A DNA stretch of 64,000 nucleotides from Tigriopus japonicus (lineage: Eukaryota; Arthropoda; Copepoda; Harpacticoida; Harpacticidae): assembly GCA_010645155.1 (NCBI GenBank), contig JAAGOF010000204.1, forward strand, positions 352,409-416,408, written 5' to 3'. The notes under the pieces were generated by a model. It did not search any database, was not told the DNA's origin, and worked only from the letters and a program-made list of their open reading frames with translations. Both the position numbers and the translations under genes were made by a program. Below are positions 10,286 to 21,991 of this stretch, piece after piece (position 1 is the stretch's first letter; every line of letters begins with the position of its first letter).

Positions 10286-12143
10286 TTAGCCCTAAAAATT
10301 GTATTGCCCATGCGTTTCAACCTCAGAAGAACTACACGTCAGAGGTTTTTAGACAGAAAAAAATCATCATTTTTGCTGTCAAACTTCACCCCTACAGTTC
10401 ATGTCTACGTTGGCTCTGTTTGGCGTGCAGAAGACTTGGGTACGATTCCGGCCAAATACCGCCTTCAAGTTGGAACCCTTCAGAGTCAATACTTAGCGTT
10501 GAACCGGTTGAACTGTCTTGCAATGCAAGGAATTTCCAATTTGTACCCTTGGCAGCCAAAAATTGGCAATGAGCGGGAATAATCCCACATGGAATACACA
10601 TTATTAGTAATGTGCTGACTTCTTAACCAAAAAATAGTGCAGGTCAGCTTTCAGTTTAGATATGCATTATCATAACTTGAGTTGGGTAGAAATATTTTTT
10701 CTGTGGAGCAGAAAGTCTAGAGGTTTCCTGGAGTAACGTCAGTGGACAATCACGAGCGTCAATCCCGGTCAATTCCCGTTGTGAAACGTCTGGGATTTCA
10801 GCTGGAAATTTTTTTCCCCGCACTCTAATCAAAATCACACACTCTCCCTTGAACATACATTTCCAGAATCGTCACATTACCTTTTTATCACATTTAGTAT
10901 TCAACTTCATTTTTTATCTATGGTTGACCCTAGCTTTATGAGTAGGAGGTAGATTTCGAGGAAATGGTATTGTTACTTAACTAATAGAGGTTCTTTCAGC
11001 TTCCTCTTTTGTCATTTCTTAGCCTCCTTATCGACATAACTTATGATGCAAAAATACCTGTCCTTAAAAAGATGTCTAACCTAAAATGGCGTGATGATTT
11101 TGACGAAGCCATGTTTGAACATCTAAATGATATACCTCATATACATACACACGGACATCTAGAATTTCCTCTATTCTAGATGTCCTTGACATACATGATA
11201 TATACATAAAATATGTGATGTGAAAAATGAAAATGATTTCTTTATCAACCCTCTAGATATAACACGCTCTTGCTATTTTACAAATTTCATATTGATTGAA
11301 AAGCTTCGCTTTAAAAAAAATAATTATCTAGATTTCAAATCTTGAAATTATTAATGTCTTCAGAGATATTGAGGCTTTCGTGGGCTTCTTCTTGAGGTCA
11401 CTCCTGGTCCCTTGGGTCGAAAGCTCACCTTCGCCGATATGGCAAGCCTGACCAAATAGATACACTCGCCGGGCCCCTCAGCTCTTGAGCGCCGAAAGCG
11501 CAGATCGTCTTAGGGTGACTTCAACCTCCACCCGACTAATAATGTTGACGGTTTTGTTCAACAACAAACTTGATTTAAATTTATTGGCGTGCCCTGAATT
11601 GGGTCTCTTGACGAGTAAATCCAGTGCTGACGGACCATGACAGATATCTACGCTTTTAACTCATAATGAGGGACAACAATAAAGTCGTTAACAAATCCAA
11701 ATACACACAAACGACAACCTGGATCAAGGGATGGTTAAACTTCAAAATAATGAAAAAAACTTAGGTTCAAGCATTGGTAAATTACCACTAAGTTTAACTT
11801 TGGCCATACCCTGAACAAAATACCCCTTCTCGGTCTTTCCCCGCGTTTAATTAAGTTGCGGCGAGAACTTTATCCAACAAGCCTGTACTTGGTCACCTCT
11901 GGCCTTTCACAACAAAACAGCCCACTGTCCGTCCGTCTGTACGAGAGCGAACGAACGAACGAACGAAAGGACGAACATCTTCTCTGAAGAGCCTCCCTCT
12001 CTCGTTCTCCGTGAGTGAGTGAGTGACTAAGTGAGTGAGTCGATCGTAGTAATCAAGGCCTTCGTGCCTCTGCCTATCTATCATCTATCGTGCAGGTGAA
12101 ACACGCCAGAGGCCCCTGAGGCCTCCTCTATCTATCGTCCACC
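10286..12143. other. region upstream of the cryptochrome gene
   Basis: No protein gene is recognised. A perfect 13-bp inverted repeat lies at 11153-11185. The last ~250 bp before the cryptochrome start are GC-richer and carry simple repeats: (GAAC)n at ~11945-11967 and (GTGA)n at ~12011-12038. This is likely the 5' leader or promoter. I found no CACGTG E-box in it by eye. Confidence 0.45.
11153..11185. repeat. perfect 13-bp stem hairpin
   Basis: GGACATCTAGAAT and its exact reverse complement are separated by a 7-nt loop (TTCCTCT). It lies ~960 bp upstream of the cryptochrome start codon. Its function is unknown; it may be the core of a small transposon relic or a chance palindrome. Confidence 0.8.
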
Positions 12144-15100
12144 ATGAGCTACCCATCTCATCCTCCCCATCCCCGTCAATCGGGATCGGCTACGGGTCCC
12201 GGATCGTATTTTAGTGCGGGTAGTAGTGCCGTTCGTAGTGGTCGAACGCCATCAACGCCATCATCCTCGACCTCCACCATGGTTTCCGGAGGCGGGGAGA
12301 ATCGATCCCACGGACATCATCATCATCACCACCACCATCACCATCATTCTCATCAATCGGTGGGAGGCGGACCCAGCGGGGGTGGGCGTTTATCCCATCG
12401 GAAGGTCAAGCGCAGTGTGCATTGGTTCCGCAAAGGATTGCGATTGTCCGATAATCCGGGGCTTTTAAGGGCGGTGAAAAGGTGTGAGACTTGGCGATGT
12501 ATCTTCATTTTGGACCCGTGGTTTGCCGGATCGTCCAATCAAGGCATCAATAAATGGCGGTGAGCGAGATGAGAGGTTAAGTCGTTGATTGACGGAATAG
12601 TCGATCTCACAGGACCATTCGAGACTGGATGGAAGCATTGTTAGTGTCCGTTTGAAAAAAATCGGATTCCCTTGACGAGAGACTTCTTTTCCTGGCAGCA
12701 AATTTCGATCAGCGGCCAAAGTACAAGGCTGGATTAAGAAAGATGATCTCCGGGTTTGACAATACTTTGGCCTTTGACAAAAATTCACATCCAGTCAATG
12801 GCATCTCTTCAGATGAGAATAGCACTCGATAAAAAGTATATTAAATATGCGACCTAAGTTGTTACGATATTTAGCCAAGTATTTAACCTGAAAACGAATA
12901 TGTTCATATCCAGAATTTACTGTTTTGATACCATACGCAAAATTCCTGTGTATTCAGGTATTTCTAGCCTTTAAATAACGGGCTTGGAATTAGAGTCATA
13001 TTCGGATTTAAGAATATTATACTGATAAGGAGCATTACTACTCTCAAACAAATCAAGAAACATCATGTAGTGAATGTACGTATACGTATATTTTGATCCT
13101 TGGAAAAATATTTCAAGAGATATTCCTTTATCGGGTATTTCTGCCTTGACTTTATTGTAGACTTAAAACTTGCAGGTTTCTGCTTCAATGCTTAGAGGAC
13201 TTGGATCAGAGCTTGCGCAAGTTGAATTCGCGATTGTACGTGATCCGAGGCCAACCCGCGGATGTGTTGCCGCAACTGTTTAAAGAGTGGAACATCAATT
13301 ATTTCACCTTTGAAGAGGATCCCGAGCCCTATGGACAAGTCCGGGATAAGAATATCGTGGCCATGTGCAAGGAATTGAATGTGACCGTGGTTAAAGAGGC
13401 TTCACATACCCTCTACAATCTGGAAAAGTAATCATTATTTTACGTTTCTCTCATCCTCGTCAAAATGCTCGAAAATTCCACGCTTTGATTTGATTTGATG
13501 AACTCGCCGATAATCTAAGGTTCCAAGCAGCTTTAACGTTCTGAAAAAAATGTGTTACGTGATGAGAACATCAATTAGCCGCGTTCAAAGTATAAATCTG
13601 TCTATTTCGAAGAAGATAGGCGAACGATTTTGGTTGAACCTGATCTGCCATATCCGTCTTGGCCAGACATATTTGAGTTGCTTAATCCATGAGGCCACTT
13701 TTAATCATATGATAGGTCGCGTTGAACGACACGTTATGGTCAAATACCGGTGGACGCAATCGAATTGACTCACTTTTTCTCGTTGACAGAATAATCGAGC
13801 TGAACATGGGAAAACCTCCGTTAACTTATCGCCAATTTATCAAGATTGTCTCCGAGATGAAACCCCCGCCAGTGCCCGTTCCTGCTTTGAGTAGTCGAAT
13901 GTTGGGGAATGCCACTTCGCCCATTTCCGAGGATCACGATGAACGATACGGTGTGCCCTCCTTGGCCGAATTAGGTATGTTGTAAATGAATTGATGGATA
14001 TTCAATATAAGGCAATTACAGTAAGATCATGTAGGTAGGAATGTTGGCATTGGAAAATCAGAAATATAAATAACATCATTCTCTTGTCACCCCGGCAATG
14101 GAAATTGTTTGTGAAATATTATCAAAAGCATTCATTGGTTGGATCGTACACGTTTTTTGCTGAAGGCTTTTCAATTTGAGATGGCTTTATATTAATGAAA
14201 TTAGTTGAATTTAAGCCAACCTATGGTCTAAGGCAGGGGTCAGCAATCAGTGGGCCCAAGGGTGGTCTTTGGTGGGCCCAGGAGCTATAGGGAAAGTCCA
14301 TAATAGTGGGCCCGAGAGATAACCATAGTACAACCTGAACTTACCACCGTCTGTTTGGTGGGCCCCTGCCAACACGTTATCAAATTTGGTGGACCTTGAC
14401 CTAAATGTGGTTGCCGACCCCTGGTCTAAGGTTTGTCATTAGAGTACACAGTACCGAAACAAAAGTAAAATATCAATGTTGGAAGGACAAAATAATGGTC
14501 AAAAACGACTTTGTTCCGTATATTCATAGGGTAAACTCATTTAGATAAACCCTCTCTATATAAAAGGTTTTTTGGGTTAATGTCTTCCTTCCCGAAAATA
14601 CTTACATATTGATCATTTTAGTGAACCTCTTGGACTCATTTAGCGCAATTTGTGACAAACATTCAATATTATTTGAACATAAGGGTACAAAAGTGGCAGC
14701 TTTGTTTCAAATGCATATAAACTATGTTATTCATAACCATAATAATAATCATTATTCATAAACTCTCTTTGCAGGGAATCTCATTCCTTGTAGCGGTAAT
14801 GAAAAATTCGCTCCCCCCTCAAAAAAAAATGGGATGAAAAATTGCTACACTTGGTCTTACCTTAAAACTGAAAACTGGGTTGGCAAGTCGGTGTTATAAT
14901 TTGAAATAACATGCACACTTCAATATTCTTTTATTTTTCTTTCGATACTGCAATAAAATATTTTCATTTCTTTAGCAACGAAATTTCGAAAAACCTGTTT
15001 TCGTGCTTCAAAAGCTATTTAACGGATAGAGTTTCAATCACGAGTTCACGAATGTGTGAATTATTTTTCCTTGAGTTCAATTTACTAATCATTATCAATA

Positions 15101-17302
15101 TTAAATGTTGCAAGAACAAAATAATCAATCACCTAAAAGTTACTGAGTTTGGCTATCTTCGGACAGATTACGGAAAGGCATTAAGGGAGAAAAATACTGA
15201 AAAAAGATCTGAGTTTGGATACGTAAATTGAAACTATTAAAACTTTTTTCTAGGATTTGATACCAAGAACCTCCCCCCGTCAGCTTGGCACGGCGGTGAA
15301 ACAGAGGCTTTAAGTCGATTGGAACGCCATTTGGAACGCAAGGCTTGGGTGGCCTCGTTTGGTCGACCCAAGATGACCCCGCAGTCTTTGCTAGCAAGTC
15401 AGACAGGCCTAAGTCCATACCTGCGATTTGGTTGCTTATCCACTCGATTGTTTTATCATGCATTGGGCGACCTGTTTCGTAAGGTATGACGGTTTTTATT
15501 GGATTAATTCCCTTGGCTGGATTTCCTTCATGTAATCATTTCTTTTGTGTGTTGGCTTCAGATCAGAAAAGAGGAACCTCCTTTGTCTCTCTATGGACAA
15601 CTTCTTTGGAGAGAATTCTTCTACACAGCCGCCACGAAAAATCCCAACTTTGATCGCATGTACGGCAATCCGATCTGCGTCCAGATTCCTTGGGACAAGA
15701 ATCCCGAAGCGTTGGCCAAATGGGCTAATGGAAGCACGGGATTCCCTTGGATTGACAGCATCATGACTCAATTGCGACAAGAAGGGTGGATTCATCATTT
15801 GGCTCGTCATGCTGTGGCGTGCTTCTTGACCAGAGGAGACTTGTGGATCTCATGGGAGGAAGGCATGAAGGTAAGACTTTTTCTCATTTACATGCCCTGC
15901 CTTGCCTTTTAGTGCCACCTAGTGACAAATTTGTAAGCTTGGAAGTAAATCCTCGATGAGATTGAAAGAGATTGTATGTTTGAACATATTTTTTGCGTTG
16001 CAGGTGTTTGATGAGCTGCTTTTAGATGCGGATTGGTCGGTCAACGCCGGAACTTGGATGTGGCTCTCGTGTTCGTCGTTTTTTCAACAATTCTTCCATT
16101 TGTATTGTCCTGTCCGATTTGGACGAAAAGCTGATCCCAATGGAGACTACATCAGGTAAATATCAACTGTTTTGAGTTCGAAAAATTTTTTGTGCCCTTC
16201 TTTTTTTAGCACACTTTTCTTCACCTGGATTTCTTGCCGATGAATACTTCAAATATTTCCCATTCATGGTTTTAGTTTGGTTCCAAAGCAAGAACAAAAG
16301 ATTCCAAGTTTCTCTCCCCTCGTTTTCCTTTTTCTCGTTTCTTAAGTCTTCTGTCGTAACTTGCTTCTTTCCTTCCATCCATACGAACCTGGTATTTGTG
16401 CTGAGATTTTCTCGGAAAAGTTTTCCGCTCAATCTCGGCCGTCCCTTCTATTTGAGGAGGAGGACTGTTCAAAAGAGTGATAAAGTGATTTGTCTGCCAG
16501 ATATTTCTTGCACAATTCAGCAGCTCCTTTTCTACTCACGACGACAGATTCTCCGAACTCTGCATCAAAGCCATGAGAGTGCGAGACAATCAGAATAGAT
16601 ATATGTATTTCATTTTTTGTCTCATAGTCCTCTTTTTTCAATTTCAGACGCTATCTGCCCGTGTTAAAAAACTTTCCCACTCGTTACATTCATGAGCCAT
16701 GGACGGCCCCAGAGCAAGTCCAAAAGGCTGCGAAATGTATCATTGGCAAAGACTATCCGTTGCCCATGGTCAACCATGCCGAAGTGTCCAAGATCAATCA
16801 GGATCGAATGAGACAAGTGTATGTTCAATTGTCATCTTACAAGAACGTCAAAACACCCGAAATGACCTCAATAGCGCACGGAGAGACTGCGGATACCAAT
16901 CAAACACAGCTCAGATCCTCCGGACAGTCATCCTCACATAACAATAGGCCTGTGTATGATGCCAACCTGAACAAAAACATGCCCTCATCTATGACGTCAT
17001 TGAAGCCAGGTCACTTCAAGCAACCCCAATCAACGGCAGATTCATTTCAATCTAGTAATATGACAATATTAGTCACCACACCCGGGGATTCTTGCTCACC
17101 TAATCAAGTTCCAACCTCGACCCCATCTGAAACCGTCACGGAGCAGAATGGCTCGAACTTTTTTCCAAGGCAGGACTCGAACTCTTTGCTTGAGGATTTG
17201 GATAATCTCGTCCCATCGATCGAAAAATACTCTCCTCAGATTGTTTCCGACACTCTCAGACAAGATGCTCTCATGCAACATGAACGAAATCAGAAACAAC
17301 AA

Positions 17303-17340
<38 letters not shown>

Positions 17341-17365
17341 ACTACAACTTCAGCAGCAACCATGA
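12144..17365 (+). CDS. cry2: mammal-type (repressor) cryptochrome
   Basis: Seven exons: 12144-12559, 13176-13427, 13790-13974, 15254-15483, 15562-15870, 16004-16155 and 16648-17365, giving 753 aa. All junctions are GT-AG and the frame is continuous. The photolyase-homology region starts at ~residue 91 ([17 protein letters not shown]) and runs to ~580. It contains [17 protein letters not shown], the Trp-rich FAD pocket ([51 protein letters not shown]) and [33 protein letters not shown] marks the C-terminal coiled-coil helix that binds PER and CLOCK partners in mammal-type CRYs. These features fit the light-insensitive transcriptional repressor class rather than Drosophila-type CRY1 or photolyase. 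The protein should act in the nucleus against CLOCK:CYCLE. Oddities are a ~90-residue low-complexity N-terminal extension with 11 consecutive His (58-68) and a ~170-residue tail ending in a poly-Gln run (17 consecutive Gln, residues ~728-744). The start ATG has the context CCACC-ATG. Confidence 0.95.
14234..14423. mobile_element. 190-bp hAT-type MITE in cryptochrome intron 3
   Basis: The ends are CAGGGGTCAGCAA and the reverse complement of CAGGGGTCGGCAA, the classic CAGGGGT-type hAT terminus. A perfect 8-bp duplication, GTCTAAGG, flanks it at 14226-14233 and 14424-14431. The interior repeats the word TGGTGGGCCC several times. There is no coding capacity. Confidence 0.92.
14761..14829 (+). mobile_element. 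3'-terminal scrap of the CR1-like LINE
   Basis: It starts AACTCTCTTTGCAGGGAATC and ends in a C-run and nine A. It matches the reverse complement of 9262-9330 with few differences, so it is a severely 5'-truncated copy of the same LINE family inside cryptochrome intron 3. It includes an AG preceded by pyrimidines that could mislead splice prediction. Confidence 0.75.
17296..17350 (+). repeat. CAA/CAG repeat encoding poly-Gln in the cryptochrome tail
   Basis: Mixed CAA and CAG codons encode 17 Gln in a row, with a further Gln-rich LQLQQQ end just before the stop codon. The interruption of CAG by CAA suggests moderate stability, but length polymorphism between individuals is likely. Confidence 0.9.
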
Positions 17366-19064
17366 AATATTAAGATGACTGACTCTCAAAGAATACCATG
17401 AACAACGGGTCCCTCTCCACCCCTAAAATTGAGCAGAGAGATCCTAGTTTCTTGAATTGCATAAATTTGGTTGCCCTTTGAGAGCCTTGAGCTATTGTAA
17501 CATTCTTGATGGCATTGAGTAAAAATGCAACGGGATGAAATCAAGTGGAAATGAAATTTCTAACTTTTCATTGTGTAGTGTTTATTAATTTGTTTTCACC
17601 TCTCATAACATATATTCTAGCTAGCTTTTAGTATCGTAACCATTGAATCAATAATTGCCCTGTGGCTCTCACAAAGGCTTTGACCAAATTGTTTCGTGTA
17701 ATCCCGATTCTCATTTTTCGATGTTGTTATTTATTTCCGAAATTAAAAGAGCTTCACTGAGACTTGTGCCATGTTTAAAAAGGATTGCTTTATTTCACTT
17801 GATGTCTTTGGAGAACTAATCCAAAAACCAATTAGCAAGACTGGATGGGCTTAATTGGGTTAACTTGATTGAACCCAATGGAAAGAACTGATATAAACGT
17901 GTATTGTCTACACAGACAAAATCCTTCTCTCGAAATCAAGAAAGCAATTAAAAAAACTTCGAAAAGTCTTTTTGCGAGTGTTTTCTTTATTTGAGAATCA
18001 AAGGAGCAGAGAACTTTTCACACTTGATTTAGTCGAATCATTTGGAGGAGGAGTATGCCTTCAAATACATTTAGGGACTTTTCCAAAAGATGTCTAAAAT
18101 ATATTGACCTAACGTCATATTCAAATGGTCATTGATTGCCTTCACTATATTTGACCTTTAAGGGCTTGCCTAGAGTCTTGATTTTTGTCTCCTTATGAGA
18201 GTTTCTATACAATGGTTCAAATGTTTCTGAATAATACTTTATACTGCGCACCTACGTAAACTACATGTTGTAAAATCAGTCGATTCATTTCCTCTCGAGA
18301 AAAGGTTGGAGTCGAGAACTGAGCTTGATGGGGATCCTCAGTTTCTTTAACCGTGCGTGAAATGCGTTAACGATTGCTCACTTGAAAGAGATCTCTTTAC
18401 CATTGCTCATTCTGATCGAAGCCCATTACTTCATCTCACTCAAGGAACTACTTGAATATTAGGAAAGTCAGATTACATACATGGAAGCCACAAGACCGTA
18501 CCCGAGTTATGAATTCATTGGTACACCAATTCTCCTTCATATTTTGAGATTGGCTAAAGGTATTTTTCTACTTGACCTAACTCTGTTGGATTTGTGCTCC
18601 TTCGCTCGATCAGGTCAAATGATCACAATCAGGTTGGTCCAATCCTAATGTACGCAATGTAAGGTGCATTAGATATTCAATGAAGCAACTAATCAGACTC
18701 AGGATTTGCTGTAAAAGACCACCGATCTTTTTTACCTTTTCACGGACCCACGGCTATTGAGCCATTATGTTATCATCCCTTCTTCTTTCCTCGTAACGAG
18801 CCCAGCCTTTTCACAGCATTAACTACTATTACGTACTACGTATTTTGATGGTTCAATTGGTTCACTCGCAAAGGCTCGGAGTTAAACTCCTTTTAGGAAC
18901 ACATTGTTCGAATTTCAACGTCATTGGAGCTCAGTGTTTATTAAGCCGCTAATAGGGTCTTAAATCAAGGCAAAATGTTTTCAAATGAACCCAAATGGAA
19001 AGCCCTCAACCCTATTCAGGCATGTTTAAGAATCGCCATAAACTGCATCTGAGTTGAATTAACG
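17366..19064. other. intergenic, no gene recognised
   Basis: 3' flank of the cryptochrome gene. No substantial ORF, RNA gene or clear repeat was recognised on either strand. Confidence 0.5.
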
Positions 19065-19072
19065 ATGGAAAG

Positions 19073-19310
19073 TAGTGATGGACTAAAAGGGTTCTTAACC
19101 GAAACCGAAACTGAAAGTAGCAGACAATAAAATAATGCATATTCATAATTCACCTTAACTTATTCAGATTCTTATTACCCATAACATAGAAGAAGGGATA
19201 ATCGATTTTTGTAAGTTCGGAAACGATTCTGTTTCAGAGTTTTTTCGAGTTTTCTCTGAAACTCCATTTTTTTTAGTGCATGTTTGCTTCGGAATTTCAG
19301 TCCATCATTA
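19073..19310. mobile_element. 238-bp hAT-like MITE
   Basis: Terminal inverted repeats TAGTGATGGACT and TAATGATGGACT (right end reversed) enclose an AT-rich interior with AACCGAAACCGAAA words. The flanks are ATGGAAAG (19065-19072) and ATAGAAAG (19311-19318), an 8-bp target duplication with one later mutation. No ORF. Confidence 0.75.
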
Positions 19311-19762
19311 ATAGAAAGTACGTGTATTTAGGAAAGCTTCTTTCATTTTCGTAAAAAATGAAAAGACCAATAAAAAGAGAAGACTAAATTGTGAAAAAGA
19401 TCATATGTGGTGTGAATAAAAAGCACTTTCCTAGGAAAAACAGCGGCGAAAGAATTTTAAAGCATCCAAATCTCAAGGTTTCTCAAATATCAATAAATTA
19501 AAAATACGAGTAACTATTACATCCTTATCTCAAAATCGATTCAAATGCTTCTTATACTACAGTAGATTATGAAAGAAATTCTGTTTTGCCAGGTGTGCGA
19601 TACTAGTACTGTATAGTAGTAGTAATTATCAGACTCCAGAAACACATTTTCCCATATAATTGAACACGTTCATGTTATCAAAAGAAACACGAAGTACCAG
19701 TTCTCAAGATAAGTGTCTGCGTGCGTGTGTAAAGGGTCAATTCAGGTCAAGCACGTGTTGCC

Positions 19763-21991
19763 ATGGAACTCTCCATAGAATATGACCCAAACTTTGGTTC
19801 CATGATTGAAGAAGAGCTTTCCTCTGATTGGGAACAAGCGGCAAAATCTAACGTGAACGACATTGCAGTAGAGAGATCCGCTAAAATCAAGGTAATCTTA
19901 CAATATTTGTACTTTTACCCTAGAGAACCTTTAAAGTACGTAGTTTATTTATGTCTCTTCTTCAATGAGTTGGCATTTTGATTGAGCTATGACCATTTTG
20001 CGCAGGCATTTCGCGATCTTTTGGCTCAACACTGCATTCAACTGAGACCAGGCGATGATCATCAACTTTTAGGCATTTTACGCTCAGCTAATTGTGACGT
20101 CAAGAAAGCTTTAGACGTAGCCAACGAGTTTCTGGAGTACAAGATTCATTGCACTAATGGTGAGAAACATGTACCTATAATGTATCATCACCCTTGCCAT
20201 CTTAATGCTGTATTCCCATCCTTCACAATTCATTGCAGTCCTGCCGTCTACTGTCCGAGAAATGATTACAGATAACCTAAAGGTAGGTTGAAAGCATCTC
20301 TTCCGTTGCTCGAGATGCTCAAACACATCTCAAGATTACAATGGAATAACTGGATCATCCCTATGTTTTCCTTTTTCAGAAATTTATGGTTCTGCCCCAT
20401 CGAGACAAGGTATACTACGATTAAAGTTGACAAAACGACCTCGTATGCCTTTTACTCCTTATTAAGATGGGCCTTCACTCCATGCAGCATGGTCGGCGGA
20501 TAATCGCTTACCAAATGTGGGATGCTGACAAGTATCCGTACAAGACCATCATGGAGATGTTCTACGTTCTTTGCATGATGCTCTCCAGGGAGGTCAAAAC
20601 TCAAATTGCCGGAATCACTTTAGTGGGTGATATGTCTGGCATGTCCAGAAAGCACGTGCCCTCCACGTGGTCAGATGTCCAATCTTGGGCTACGTTTATG
20701 AAGGTGAGGATTGGGCATACATCTAAAGGAGTTTTGCCATGGCAATATCTAGATTTGGGGAGGGAAAAAAGATCAAAAAGGTTATTGGATCTTGCCCAGT
20801 CTAAGATGGGATGTGTAGAAAAAGTTGGAGCGGAATGTACAGTGGGCCTTCAAAGATTTGTTGGTAATCGATCTTCATTGCTTCGACGAAACGGGGGGAA
20901 TGAAGGGCGAGAAGTAAAAAGCTTGATGGTAACGAGCTTATCAGTGCTCTCTAAGAGGTTTTGAGTGGTTTGGGTTTATTGTAAAGAACCCAGCTTTCGC
21001 CATAGTCACTTGACTGAACCTTATCCCCTGATTACATGGTCACATGAAACTTGTTACAAGTCCTCTCTTAAATTGTCAAGTGTATATGGGCATATCTCTT
21101 CTTATTACAACTCAACAACCACTTCTTAGCGCAGTGTAGCCTTGAAAAATACTCTATTTCCTACTTTGCTTGTATGCACTCATAGGTTTTCCACTCTTCG
21201 TGAGCAGCAGCTAATGCTTGCTGGCTGGTTTGCTCTGCACCAAAAATGGCTCTAATGTCTGTGGGTTCATCCATGCGTAAATGCATGAAATGAATCCGAC
21301 CAGAATCGAGCATGGATGGATGACATAACTTGCAAGGTTGTGTAAGACTTCAATCCCATAGGAACATTCATGATGTCAGAGCCTCTTCAGATGGAAGACC
21401 GGACACGGGCATTTGGTAAACTTTCAAGACAAAACTCTTCAGAATAGACGCCCGTAGTTGGTCATTCACTTGTGATTAGTTCTGATGGCCGATCAAAGCA
21501 GGAGCTTTCTAACCCTAAAAAGCCAGGTTGGCTTTCGAGATTGGGAACGCTTCGAAATGGATGCTTTGAAGTGAAGTTTACTTTCTCTAGGATGTGTGCT
21601 CGAATAGACTGCCTTAAGCTCTTTTTGAACGCCCTTCCTTATATTTGTTGTTCAGCAATTATCCGTGACTCGTTTAATCAGAAGTTTTTCAATTTGACTT
21701 TAGGGCGGTGTTCCAGTTTGGTTCCACTCAATCCATATCATCAATGGACCGTGGTTGTTTGAGTTCTTGTACAGTTTTGCCAAGCCTTTGTTAAACGACA
21801 AAACCAAAGGCAATGTCGTGCTCCACAAACGAGCCGATGGTTTCAAGACTCTTCACAAAGAAATCGACCCAAAAATCCTACCTGAAGAATTTGGCGGAAC
21901 CGCTGGAAATTTGGATAACAGTTTGTGCCTCTCTGCTGCTTTGAAATTGGACGATTATTTTAAAGATATGCATAATAGTCGTAAGAACTGA
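19763..21991 (+). CDS. CRAL-TRIO (SEC14-like) lipid-binding protein, TTPA/clavesin-type
   Basis: Six exons: 19763-19891, 20006-20159, 20239-20282, 20380-20409, 20467-20703 and 21704-21991, giving 293 aa. Every junction is GT-AG; exon 4 is only 30 nt and intron 4 only 57 nt. Residues ~44-95 form the CRAL-TRIO N-terminal helical domain (GDDHQLLGILRSANCDVKKALDVANEFLEY; compare the usual DD..LLRFLRAR.FDV.KA). Residues ~120-270 form the lipid-binding domain: GRRIIAYQMWDADKYP, EVKTQIAGITLVGDMSGMS, VWFHSIHIINGPWLFEFLYSFAKPLLNDK and the closing LPEEFGGTAG. Members bind a single hydrophobic ligand (alpha-tocopherol, retinaldehyde, phosphoinositides) and move it between membranes. The ligand here cannot be read from sequence. 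The length matches TTPA/clavesin proteins (~280-350 aa). The start is CC-ATG-G, with a CACGTG six bases upstream. The family is large in arthropods, so orthology is open. Confidence 0.88.

Noticed and set aside
19752..19757. CACGTG E-box as a clock-controlled element of the CRAL-TRIO gene
   Set aside because: It lies only six bases before the start codon, so it is probably inside the transcript. A single hexamer is weak evidence.
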